Shown: positions 5,921-15,052 of the stretch, one piece after another
Numbering within the stretch: the stretch's first letter is position 1
How the letters are laid out: each line of letters begins with the position of its first letter
DNA from: Desulfotignum sp.
GTDB taxonomy: Bacteria > Desulfobacterota > Desulfobacteria > Desulfobacterales > Desulfobacteraceae
Reading direction: 5' to 3'
Length of the DNA: 64,000 nt
Assembly (NCBI GenBank): GCA_011390335.1
Contig: JAABSO010000003.1
Coordinates: 1-64,000 of the forward strand
Position numbers and translations under genes: made by a program
Notes under the pieces: generated by a model
What the model was told of the DNA's origin: nothing
Databases searched by the model: none
Seen by the model: only the letters and a program-made list of their open reading frames with translations

Positions 5921-8697
5921 AAAACCAACCCGTCCCAAAACCGGTCAGGTCCCATACCGGTCTGTGTGTGAAGACGGCCATGGTATCATGCTGTATCGCT
6001 TTTTTTTCAATGGTTCTGAACGAAACAATCTTGGCAGTGTCTTCACATAACAGGGTTTTTCATGAGATTGCCGCTGATAGTCTGGTGCCTGCGGACCAGG
6101 CAATTTCTGATTTTGAAGCACGCCTGGCGCTTGTCAGGGCACTGGTTGCGACTCCGGGCCGCTTCCGGGAAGCTGGAAAAGAGCTGGAAATACTGCTTCA
6201 AATGAGCCCCGAACACCATACATTATTAGCGGAACTGGCAGATCTGAATATTTCGGTAGGAAGGTATCGTGTCGGACGTGATCTTTATGTTGAGGCACTT
6301 TCTAAGCCGGGTGGGGATGTTGAGGCCATCCGTGAGCGTATGGCTGACCGTCAGCTGATGTGGGGAGATTTTTATTTATCGGAAGCATACTGGCGTATGC
6401 GATGGCAGCAATTTCCTGATGACAGTAGGGCCGGGCTAAGACTGGCGGCCGCACTGCTTGGTTCAGACCGTTATCACGAAGCAGCCGCGGTCTATCGAAA
6501 GCTTGTCAGGCAAAATCCCCAACTGGCCTCAGGCTGGCGTGGATTGGCGGATGTTGCGATGCTGCAGCGACAATTTAAAGCAGCGCTGAAGGCAAGCAGG
6601 TCCCTGGAAATGATCCCGGGCCAGCAGGCGCAGGCGGCATTGATCCAGGGCCGAGCCCTGCATAGCCTCAACCGTATTGATGCGGCTGCGGCGGTTTTTG
6701 CGGATATCAAAGGTGATACCGGGGAAATTGCCGAAGCGCGTTTGCGGCATGGGTCTTTGCTGGCAGAATCCGGTAAACAAAACGAAGCAAAAAAAAAATT
6801 TGCCGATGCACTCCAGCTGCGTCCTGATTATGTTGCAGCGGCTTATCGCCTGGCCGGACCGGATACTGTTTCTTCAGATACATTCTTGAAACAACTTTTA
6901 GAAGCCGGACACGATGCTGAGACACTCTGTCGCTGGGCAAAATTGTATACAGTTGATGGCCGTTACAAAACCGCCCTGGTTATTTATGAAACGGTTTTGG
7001 AGTGGGAACCGGAATATTTTCCTGCAGCCGAAGCCAGGGCATTTTTACTGGCCGTATTACATGAATATGAACACGCGGCCCAGGCTTATGCCAAGCTTAT
7101 CGACGATTTTCCTGAAAATCGGAAATTGCTGGTGGGTCTGGCCCGCACCTTGGCTTGGGGCCAGGAGTATGAAGCCAGCCTGAAGATTTATGACCGGCTT
7201 GGAAAGCTGCAGCCCGCAGATCTGGTTGCCCGAAAAGAGGCCGCCAGAGTGGCATTCTGGGGTAAAATGTATCAGAACGGACGTGATAGATACCAAAGCA
7301 TTCTGGAACCTGGTGTTGACAAATTGCTGCTCAAACGGTTGCAATCGCACCGTTCCGGCCTGGCACCTGAATTTTTGGATGAACTGAAACAGATTGAACA
7401 AATGCCGGAAGATGAACCCGGCACTTATGGGTCTTACGCACGTTGTCTTGAACTGGTTAAACAAGCGGATGTTCCGGAGGTTTCGGATGAATTGATCGCT
7501 GCACTGGATGACCTGCGCAGTCTATACGAGATCCAGCGTCGGGTCGACCTGGAACTGATGTACAAAGAACAGCTCTGGCATCGTCAGTATACCCGTGCGC
7601 TGCTTTTTTCAGAAAAACTGCTGGCATTGAGTCCGGCAGATCAGGAGGTCCGTTTCGATCATGCCCAGGCCGCTTGCAGCATCGGACTGTGCGACCGTGC
7701 CATGGCGCAATATCAATCGCTTCTGCAGGTCGATCCAACCCATCTGATTGCAAACGAAGCACTGGCGCTCGTAAATCTGGATTCACGCCCGGCCGTACGT
7801 ATTTCCGGAAGGTACTGGGGTGAAAAAGGCCGAGGCGACTTAGCAGATATACGCCGGCAGGAGCTGACTCTTGGAGTGGATTTTCCGATTTTTTGTCGGA
7901 CCCGGTTTTATTTCGAGCGCCAGCGTTCCCGGGAGCACCCTGGCGGAAGCGGCCGTATTGATGCCTGGCGGGATACAGTCGGCTTCCGCGGCGTATTCAA
8001 TCCGTATCTGCGTGGAGAGATCCGTTTGAGCAGAAAAAAATATGACCATGACCGATTTCCCCGAACAAATACCGGTTTGGCCAATATTTGGTTGAACCTG
8101 GATGATTATGCGCAGTTCGGCATCGGCTATGAGCGTACCGATGAACTTTATAACCGTTTTGGATTTTTCAAAAAAACACAGGCAGACAATTGGTGGATTG
8201 CGCTGCAGTCGGATCTGACCCGAAAGTGGGAAGCTGCATTACGCCTGATGCAATCCGATTACAACGATAACAACCGTAAAAGGTCACTGCGGTTTGCATC
8301 GGCTTATGCGTTTACTGATCATCCGCGTATGTTTAAAGCGGCCATATCTGCTGAATACATGGACACGCAGCACCAAAGCCGCTTCATTTATGATGGCCCT
8401 TTGTTAAAGGATATTATTCATCCCTACTGGACACCCCGGAATCATTTGAGCACAGCGTTGACCCTGGAGTGGCGTCATGATCTATCGTATCCGCAATACT
8501 GCGGCAACCGGGAACATTTTTACGCACTTCGAACAACCATAAATAAAGACAGTGATGGCAATGCCGGCGTTGCATTTGATGCAAAATGGCACTGGAGATT
8601 CACACCGCGCTGGTCAATGGAGGCCTTGGGGACATGGCTGAACTCCCGGGACTGGGATGGTACCGGTCTGCAGTTGATGCTCAAATACCGGTTTTGA
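5917..8697 (+). CDS. TPR / outer-membrane beta-barrel polysaccharide exporter
   Basis: A 926-residue exported protein. A signal-like hydrophobic segment spans about residues 18-40. A long TPR superhelix follows to about residue 620, with units such as HEAAAVYRKLVRQNPQLASG and YKTALVIYETVLEWEPEYF. The last 300 residues change to alternating, aromatic-rich beta strands and the chain ends in KYRF, the classic terminal aromatic of outer-membrane barrels. This TPR-then-barrel plan matches BcsC and PgaA. The start overlaps the previous gene (ATGA). The last 17 bases overlap the 3' end of the convergent regulator gene, so the two share coding sequence on opposite strands. Confidence 0.82.
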   Translation: MKNQPVPKPVRSHTGLCVKTAMVSCCIAFFSMVLNETILAVSSHNRVFHEIAADSLVPADQAISDFEARLALVRALVATPGRFREAGKELEILLQMSPEHHTLLAELADLNISVGRYRVGRDLYVEALSKPGGDVEAIRERMADRQLMWGDFYLSEAYWRMRWQQFPDDSRAGLRLAAALLGSDRYHEAAAVYRKLVRQNPQLASGWRGLADVAMLQRQFKAALKASRSLEMIPGQQAQAALIQGRALHSLNRIDAAAAVFADIKGDTGEIAEARLRHGSLLAESGKQNEAKKKFADALQLRPDYVAAAYRLAGPDTVSSDTFLKQLLEAGHDAETLCRWAKLYTVDGRYKTALVIYETVLEWEPEYFPAAEARAFLLAVLHEYEHAAQAYAKLIDDFPENRKLLVGLARTLAWGQEYEASLKIYDRLGKLQPADLVARKEAARVAFWGKMYQNGRDRYQSILEPGVDKLLLKRLQSHRSGLAPEFLDELKQIEQMPEDEPGTYGSYARCLELVKQADVPEVSDELIAALDDLRSLYEIQRRVDLELMYKEQLWHRQYTRALLFSEKLLALSPADQEVRFDHAQAACSIGLCDRAMAQYQSLLQVDPTHLIANEALALVNLDSRPAVRISGRYWGEKGRGDLADIRRQELTLGVDFPIFCRTRFYFERQRSREHPGGSGRIDAWRDTVGFRGVFNPYLRGEIRLSRKKYDHDRFPRTNTGLANIWLNLDDYAQFGIGYERTDELYNRFGFFKKTQADNWWIALQSDLTRKWEAALRLMQSDYNDNNRKRSLRFASAYAFTDHPRMFKAAISAEYMDTQHQSRFIYDGPLLKDIIHPYWTPRNHLSTALTLEWRHDLSYPQYCGNREHFYALRTTINKDSDGNAGVAFDAKWHWRFTPRWSMEALGTWLNSRDWDGTGLQLMLKYRF

Positions 8698-10096
8698 GAT
8701 TATACTGCTGTATCAGCCGATACATCTGGCTGCGTGAAAGACCGGATCGGCTGCAGCATCCAGAAATATCCCCTCTGGTGGCTGACACCAGGTCCTGCAG
8801 ATATGCAAGCTTCATCTTTTCCATATACTCTTTGAATTTTAATGAATTGCCGTAAGTTGTCGGATCTGCTGCAGCAGGCGGAAGGGCGCTGAATTTATTG
8901 CGGATATGAAATGCCCGGATATGCGTGGGAAGATGGTGGGCAAAAAGGGTGTCACCGGTTCCGGCATCGCTGCAGACCAGATCCAGTGTGTTGATGAGTT
9001 CTCTGACATTTCCCGGCCAGTCATAGGTTTGCAGTTCCTCCAGAAAGTCTTCGGATACGGTGACCCCTTTTCCTTTTGATCTGTCATATTTGCGGGACAG
9101 ATGGGCATGAACCAGTGCTGCCACATCACTTTTGCGGGCCTTTAAGGGCGGCAGATGGATATGCATGGAAAAGAGCCTGAAATACAGATCTTCTCTGAAA
9201 CTCTTGTTTTTCACCATGTCCGGTAAATTGCGGTGGGTGGCACAGATCAGCCGGAAGTCGCTTGTGATTTCATGGGCTGCCCCGATGGGCCGGAACTGTT
9301 TTTCCTGGATGGCCCGTAGAAATTTTTTTTGCACTGACAAGGGCAGTTCTCCTACTTCATCCAGAAACAAGGTGCCTTTGTCCGCCATTTTCATGAGCCC
9401 TGTCCGGCTGCTATCTGCTCCGGTAAATGCCCCTTTTGCGTGGCCGAACAATGTGCTTTCCACCAGATGATCGGGCAGGGCCGCACAATCCACCACCACA
9501 AAAGCGGCATGGGATCTTCTGCTGTTCGCATGAATGGCACGGGCGAACAGCTCTTTGCCGCTCCCGGTTTCGCCGGTAACCAGCACGGGCATATGGTGTT
9601 TTGCCGCCTTTGCCACTTTGTCCAGGCAGTCCAGAACAGGGCGGCTTTCACCGACAATACCTTCTCTTTTTAAGGGAATTTTCGATTCTGGAACACGTTT
9701 TTGTCTGCGGTATGCCAGTGCCCGGTCCAGGGCAAAGTTACATTCTTTATAAGATCCGCTTTTGGAAATATAGTCCCATGCGTTGGACCGCATGGCAAGT
9801 TCTGCGCCATCAACATCTTCATTGCCGGTGATGATGATGATTTCAGGTGCAGCCGGCATCTGCTGTATGGTTTTGATGGCTGCCAGGCCGTTACCGTCCG
9901 GCAGGTTAACATCCAGAAACACCACATCGATGGTATCGGAAATTATTTTTTCCAGACCCGTTTGTAATGTCATGGCACAGGATGCCGTATGCCCCATGCG
10001 GCCGAACGCGGTTACCAAAATGTCACATACCTGCTCATCATCGTCAATAATAAGTACCCTGGACATGGGGAGAATACCTGTGTGAATGGGCTCCAT
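8681..10096 (-). CDS. NtrC-family sigma54-dependent response regulator
   Basis: A 471-residue regulator. The receiver domain occupies about residues 12-130, with the acidic pocket IIDDDE and the phospho-acceptor D62 in FLDVNLPDG. The AAA+ domain has Walker A GETGSGKE, the sigma54-contact loop GAFTGA and Walker B GTLFLDEVGE. A Fis-type helix-turn-helix ends the protein (RSGLSRSQMYRLIQQ). All catalytic and contact motifs are intact. I chose the ATG at 10096 because it follows GGAAAG and clears the upstream gene; 10066 is also possible. It is the last gene of a four-gene two-component block, and its partner is probably one of the three kinases upstream. No clear sigma54 promoter was seen nearby. 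Confidence 0.88.
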   Translation of the reverse strand: MEPIHTGILPMSRVLIIDDDEQVCDILVTAFGRMGHTASCAMTLQTGLEKIISDTIDVVFLDVNLPDGNGLAAIKTIQQMPAAPEIIIITGNEDVDGAELAMRSNAWDYISKSGSYKECNFALDRALAYRRQKRVPESKIPLKREGIVGESRPVLDCLDKVAKAAKHHMPVLVTGETGSGKELFARAIHANSRRSHAAFVVVDCAALPDHLVESTLFGHAKGAFTGADSSRTGLMKMADKGTLFLDEVGELPLSVQKKFLRAIQEKQFRPIGAAHEITSDFRLICATHRNLPDMVKNKSFREDLYFRLFSMHIHLPPLKARKSDVAALVHAHLSRKYDRSKGKGVTVSEDFLEELQTYDWPGNVRELINTLDLVCSDAGTGDTLFAHHLPTHIRAFHIRNKFSALPPAAADPTTYGNSLKFKEYMEKMKLAYLQDLVSATRGDISGCCSRSGLSRSQMYRLIQQYNLKTGI

Positions 10097-10124
10097 GATG
10101 CTTTCCATATTATGACTGTTTTGT

Positions 10125-12458
10125 TTATCCAAATATTTTTCGCAGTTTTCTGTCCAGATCATTTATCACTACAGGCTTCATTACCACGCCCTTTACCCCG
10201 ATGGAGGCCATTTTTTCATCGGTCATTGTTTCACTGAAACCCGTGCAGAGCAATATGGGGATATCAGACCGTATTTTCAGCAGTTCACAAGCCAGTTTAT
10301 CCCCGGACATTTTCGGCATGGCAATGTCGGTAATCACCATGTCAAACCGGTCTGGATCTGCTGTAAACATTTCCAGGGCTTCGATACTGCCGGTGCAGCC
10401 GGTTACCTGATATCCCAGACGGGACAGCAGCTGTTTCTCTATGGCAATCACGGGTTTTTCATCATCCACCAGAAGAATACGTTCCGATCCGCCCACCAGT
10501 GGTTCTTTTATCAAGGGGGTGTTTTCTGCCGCACCATTCTCAGCCACCGGTAGAAACAGGTGAAATACCGTACCTCTGCCGGGCTCGGTCTGGACCTGAA
10601 TGGTCCCGTTCATGGCTTTTACGATACCGTGGACCACGGACAATCCCATACCCGTGCCTTTTCCTCTCTTTTTTGTGGTAAAAAAAGGATCGAAAATTTT
10701 TTCTGCTGTTTCTTTGTCCATGCCTGTTCCTGTATCTGCCACCGACAGGCAGGCATAGGGTCCGGGCTGTAAATCAGGAGAGACCGGATCAGAAGTGTTC
10801 CCCTGGATCTCCTTGAGACTGACGGTCAGTGTTCCTCCGGTTTCCGCCATGGCATGATAGGCATTGGTGGCAAGATTCATGATGATCTGATGGATCTGCA
10901 CCGGATCGGCTTTCACAGGGCGGCAGTCGGAATGCAGGCGCTGGTTGATGGAAATGGTCGTAGGGATGGTGGAGCGGATAAGATTCAACGCTTCTTTGAC
11001 AATGGGCTGTATTTTCATTCTGGCCAGTTCATTTTTTTCCTGTCTGGAAAAGGCAAGAATCTGGCGTACAAGTTCCCTGGCCCGTAGTGCACCGGTTTGG
11101 ATCTGCTCCAGGCTTTTTCTGATAGGGCTGTCTTTGGGAATATCATCCAGCAGCATATCCGCATGTCCGATGATAGGAAAAAGAATATTGTTGAAATCAT
11201 GGGCAATCCCTCCGGCCAGGGTACCGATGGCCTCCATTTTCTGGGCCTGCTGCAGGCGTTCTTCCGCCTTTATCCTGTCGGTGATGTCTTCGGTATAAAT
11301 GATGATCCCGCCGATGGTACCATCAGCCTGGTACCAGGGCCGGCATTCCCAGCGGGTCCAGATCTTTGTGCTGTCTTCTCTTGTGTATACATCCCGGTCA
11401 GCTGTGGAAATCTCTCCAGCCAGGGCTTTCTGGTGAGCATCCCGCCATTTTTGTGGCAGGTCCGGAAAGACCTCATAATGGTGTCTGCCGATGATATTTT
11501 TTTCTTTCAGCCCATATTCATCCAGGTACCTCTGACTGACATAGATATAACGCAGATCCCGGTCATGGACAGCAACCGCACTGTTATTGTGTTCAATGAT
11601 ATACTGCATCAGGTCATGAAAATGGGCGATCTTTTCTTCCGCCTGTTTTCGTTCGGTAATGTCGGATATGATGCCGTGCCAGAGGGTGCTGCCGTCCGGC
11701 ATTCTTTCCGGGTGGGCATGGGACCACCGCCACCGCAGGCCCTGCCGGGGAAGCACGACCCGGAATTCGCAGTAAAAGGTTTCCAGGGTGTCGGCTGAGT
11801 TTTGGATGGTATCTACGACATGGTCATAATCATCTATATGCAGGCGGCCGTAAACCGGGGTTGCATCATCTTTGACCTGTTCCGGTGTTACCTCATAGAT
11901 ATCGTTGATGCCGGGGCTTGCATAAGGGAATGCGGAACGTCCGTCCGGATACAGGCGGTACTGGTAAATGACCCCCGGCACCAGACGGGCAAGCCTGGAT
12001 AAAAGGTCATGGCTTTTTTTCAGCTGCTCTTCTGCCTGTTTGCGGTTGGTGACATCATGAACAATGGAATGCAGCAGCTCCCTGCCCTCCACTTCCACTT
12101 TGCTGCTGTATACCTCCACATCCCGGACAGATCCATCTGCCAGGCGGTGCCGGAATTCAAAGTATGTCCGGTGAAGTGATCTGGCCTTGTCCATATGGGC
12201 GTTTATTTGTTCCGGTGCAAGCGTATTGATATCCTGAATCCGCTTTTTCGTGAGGTCTTCAGGAGGCCAGCCATAAAATTTTCCTGCCGCGGTATTGGCC
12301 TGGACAATATTCCCCGTGTCCGGATCAATGAGCAGTTTTACCGCAGCATGATTTTGAAATATGCTTCTAAACTGTTCTTCGCTTTTGCGAAGAGCCTCCT
12401 CCGTTTCAAACGCCTGCCTTTGGTTTTCAGATGGTGTATGCGTGTGGTTACCGATCAT
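10125..12458 (-). CDS. Hybrid PAS sensor histidine kinase with C-terminal receiver
   Basis: A 777-residue kinase without membrane segments, so the input is probably cytoplasmic. Three PAS domains occupy about residues 20-400, separated by the usual ITERKQAEE linkers. The dimerisation helix carries GTLAGGIAHDFNNILFPI with the phospho-acceptor His. The ATPase domain has the expected N, G1 and G2 boxes (MNLATNAYHAM, DTGTGM, KGTGMGLSVV). A receiver domain ends the protein (RILLVDDE and MVITDIAMP). The ATG at 12458 has AAGGA eight bases upstream; a GTG at 12476 is the alternative. It lies directly before the NtrC-type gene. Confidence 0.87.
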   Translation of the reverse strand: MIGNHTHTPSENQRQAFETEEALRKSEEQFRSIFQNHAAVKLLIDPDTGNIVQANTAAGKFYGWPPEDLTKKRIQDINTLAPEQINAHMDKARSLHRTYFEFRHRLADGSVRDVEVYSSKVEVEGRELLHSIVHDVTNRKQAEEQLKKSHDLLSRLARLVPGVIYQYRLYPDGRSAFPYASPGINDIYEVTPEQVKDDATPVYGRLHIDDYDHVVDTIQNSADTLETFYCEFRVVLPRQGLRWRWSHAHPERMPDGSTLWHGIISDITERKQAEEKIAHFHDLMQYIIEHNNSAVAVHDRDLRYIYVSQRYLDEYGLKEKNIIGRHHYEVFPDLPQKWRDAHQKALAGEISTADRDVYTREDSTKIWTRWECRPWYQADGTIGGIIIYTEDITDRIKAEERLQQAQKMEAIGTLAGGIAHDFNNILFPIIGHADMLLDDIPKDSPIRKSLEQIQTGALRARELVRQILAFSRQEKNELARMKIQPIVKEALNLIRSTIPTTISINQRLHSDCRPVKADPVQIHQIIMNLATNAYHAMAETGGTLTVSLKEIQGNTSDPVSPDLQPGPYACLSVADTGTGMDKETAEKIFDPFFTTKKRGKGTGMGLSVVHGIVKAMNGTIQVQTEPGRGTVFHLFLPVAENGAAENTPLIKEPLVGGSERILLVDDEKPVIAIEKQLLSRLGYQVTGCTGSIEALEMFTADPDRFDMVITDIAMPKMSGDKLACELLKIRSDIPILLCTGFSETMTDEKMASIGVKGVVMKPVVINDLDRKLRKIFG

Positions 12459-12472
12459 GTGTATTTTTCCTT

Positions 12473-14980
12473 TCACATTTCATCAGTTTCCCTTTTATCA
12501 GGCAGGGCCTGATCTGTCTTGTCTGTCACCGGCAAAAAAACCATGACCCTGGTCCCCCTGCCGGGTCTGGTTGTCACGGCCATACAGCCGCTGTGGGCTT
12601 TCACTGCCCCTAAGGCAACCGGCAGCCCCAGCCCACGCCCGGTGAACTTGGTAGAATAAAAAGGCTCAAAAATTTTGTCAATATCATTTTCCGGGATACC
12701 GGCCCCGGTATCAGTCACTTCCATGCAGACATAGTCTGTTTTGCCAGGCTGAAAATCTATTGGATACCGATGGGCCGTGGCAATTTCTGTGGAACAAACC
12801 CTGCGTATACCCAGAAAAACAGAACCTGTCTGATCACCCATGGCCTCCCAGGCATTGGTGATAAGAAATTCCAGGATCTGTTGTAACTGCCGGGCATTGG
12901 CTGTGATTACGGGTCCGGTTTCCTGCAGATCCGCTTTCAGGCTAATGTGTGAAAGCATATCCGCCCGAAGGGCTGGGAGAAATCCTTTGCATGCCCGGGA
13001 CAGGTCCAGCCGCTTCCGGGGGGCATTTGTCTGTCCCAGGTAGGCCAGCATCATGCTGCCCAGTTTTGATGCCCTGAGTGCCGCTTCCATGGCATGGGTC
13101 AGACTTTCTGCAGGTTCACAATCCTCCGGCAGATCTATCAGAGCTATGTCCAGGTTTCCCATTACAACCGTGAGCAGGTTGTTGTAGTGATGAGCCACTG
13201 CCCCGGCCATTCTTCCCAGGCTTTCCTCCTTTTCCAGGTGAAGGATTCTGGCCTCTGCCTGTTTACGTTCAGTTATGTCTCTTCCAAAGCAGACAAGCCG
13301 GCCCCCGTCTATTGGCAGCCAGGTGGTGGACACTTCCACGGGAAATATACTGTCATCCCTGCGGCGGTGCCAAGCCTCAAAGAATTCGTATCCATTCGCA
13401 ACAATCCGTTCAATACGTTCTGCTGTCATCTCCGGCGATTCAATATTATCCAGATCACCGATGGACATTCCAATGAGCTGTTCTTTTTTATACCCGGTCA
13501 TGCTGCAATATGCTTCATTGACATCGATAAGTATCCCCTGCGTGTCAAGCACCCAGAAGCCGTCCGCCGTGGTCTGGAGAATGGTCTCAAGATATCTCCT
13601 GGTTTGTTTTTCCTGTTGTTCTGCCTGCTTGCGCTGTGTGATATCCTGGTGGGTACCGAACATCATCAGGGGACTGCCGTCAGAAGTCCAGGTGATCACC
13701 TTGCCGCGGTCATGCACTTCCACCCAGTGGCCGTCCTTATGCTTCATCCGGCACTCACAGTCGTAATAGGGCAGTTCTCCGACAAAGTGCTGTTTCAGCA
13801 GTTCTCCGGATTTTTTGAAATCTCCGGGATGGGCATGGGCCTGCCAGGTTTTAATGGTGACAGGTTCCAGTTCTTCCAGGTTGTATCCAATGATCTGTGC
13901 CCATTTGTCATTGAAAACGGTTTCGCCGGTCTGGACGTTCCATTCCCAGGTGCCGATATTGGTGCCTTCAATAATGCCTTCCAACCGCTTTTTTTGTTCA
14001 CGCAGTTTTTTTTCCGCCTGTTTGCGCGCAATGGTTTGTCCCAGTCTCATAGCGACAGAATGGATCAATGCCCGCTCTTCTTCAAGAAAAGGAGAGTCAT
14101 GGATGATGGGCATTTTTTTTACATAATAAATGTCCACACAGCCGATGATTTCATCATTTACAACGATATCGGAAGACTGCTTCCATTCCGTTTCTTTAAA
14201 ATATTGGGTTGCATATTCCCGGTTTTTGTATTTTATCCGCCCGCATGCATTGTCGGGATACTGCATGGCATTGGCCAGCAGGGTTATGGTGTCTTCAATG
14301 ATATCGTCTATTAAATTTGCCGGATCATTGGTCAATCTGGAAATGCTGTACAGACAATGCAGTTCCTTGTTCCGCTCATTGAGAATATAAGCATAGTTTT
14401 TCAGTTCATTTTCCGAGTTCTTGGTTTCAGTGATATCGGTGACAATCAGACAGAACTGGTCAATATCCGGTTTCCCGGAATATGTTTCCAAAGGAATAAA
14501 CCGTCCCTCAAGCCTGGCATGAAATATAGAGCTGCTGCCATTGATGAGTCTGATTTCCATGGTTTTGTCTGCCGGATTTTTATAAAAAGCGGTGAACCTT
14601 GCCAGAAAAATGCCCTGGTCATCGGGCGCAATGAACCGGGAAAACGGTTTTCGCATAAGGTCATCGCGGTGCTTGTGAAGCATGTCCATCATTGTTTGGT
14701 TTACATCAAGAATAATACCGGATTCATCAAGGATGATATAGCCGGCAGGGGCCATATCAAAAAGCCGTGAAAAACGGGTTCGGGATTTTTCCAGTTCATC
14801 CAGCGATGTTCTTAATTCATCATTTTGTATTTCCAGTTCCACCTGAAACACCTGGATGTCATTGATCAGTTTTGTGATATCTGCCGGATCGATTTTTTTA
14901 ACGTCAACCGAATGGTCTTTGACAACCTGTTTTGCCATTTCCCGTAACCGCTCAAACCATTTTTCCTGCGTACTTTTCAT
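12473..14980 (-). CDS. PAS/GAF-type sensor histidine kinase
   Basis: An 835-residue cytoplasmic kinase. An N-terminal coiled coil is followed by a PAS domain (RLFDMAPAGYIILDESG), a GAF-like region at about 210-330 (LYSISRLTNDPANLIDDI), two more PAS domains with ITQRKQAEQ and ITERKQAEA linkers, and the kinase core. The phospho-acceptor helix reads GAVAHHYNNLLTV instead of the usual GGIAHDFNN, and the ATPase boxes (NAWEAM, DTGAGI, GRGLGL) are complete. Unlike its two neighbours it has no receiver, so it must pass phosphate to another protein, perhaps the NtrC-type regulator. The ATG at 14980 is the only sensible start. Confidence 0.85.
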   Translation of the reverse strand: MKSTQEKWFERLREMAKQVVKDHSVDVKKIDPADITKLINDIQVFQVELEIQNDELRTSLDELEKSRTRFSRLFDMAPAGYIILDESGIILDVNQTMMDMLHKHRDDLMRKPFSRFIAPDDQGIFLARFTAFYKNPADKTMEIRLINGSSSIFHARLEGRFIPLETYSGKPDIDQFCLIVTDITETKNSENELKNYAYILNERNKELHCLYSISRLTNDPANLIDDIIEDTITLLANAMQYPDNACGRIKYKNREYATQYFKETEWKQSSDIVVNDEIIGCVDIYYVKKMPIIHDSPFLEEERALIHSVAMRLGQTIARKQAEKKLREQKKRLEGIIEGTNIGTWEWNVQTGETVFNDKWAQIIGYNLEELEPVTIKTWQAHAHPGDFKKSGELLKQHFVGELPYYDCECRMKHKDGHWVEVHDRGKVITWTSDGSPLMMFGTHQDITQRKQAEQQEKQTRRYLETILQTTADGFWVLDTQGILIDVNEAYCSMTGYKKEQLIGMSIGDLDNIESPEMTAERIERIVANGYEFFEAWHRRRDDSIFPVEVSTTWLPIDGGRLVCFGRDITERKQAEARILHLEKEESLGRMAGAVAHHYNNLLTVVMGNLDIALIDLPEDCEPAESLTHAMEAALRASKLGSMMLAYLGQTNAPRKRLDLSRACKGFLPALRADMLSHISLKADLQETGPVITANARQLQQILEFLITNAWEAMGDQTGSVFLGIRRVCSTEIATAHRYPIDFQPGKTDYVCMEVTDTGAGIPENDIDKIFEPFYSTKFTGRGLGLPVALGAVKAHSGCMAVTTRPGRGTRVMVFLPVTDKTDQALPDKRETDEM

Positions 14981-15052
14981 ATCCTTGCATTTCCTGTGTT
15001 TTCAATGCCAGGTGAAAACAGCAATTTCCAACTGTCTGGATATCCATAAAAA

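Noticed and set aside
13094..14314. A 406-codon plus-strand open frame inside the kinase genes
   Set aside because: It is antisense to the well-supported histidine kinase at 12473-14980, has no domain-like motifs and shows the composition expected of a reversed coding strand.
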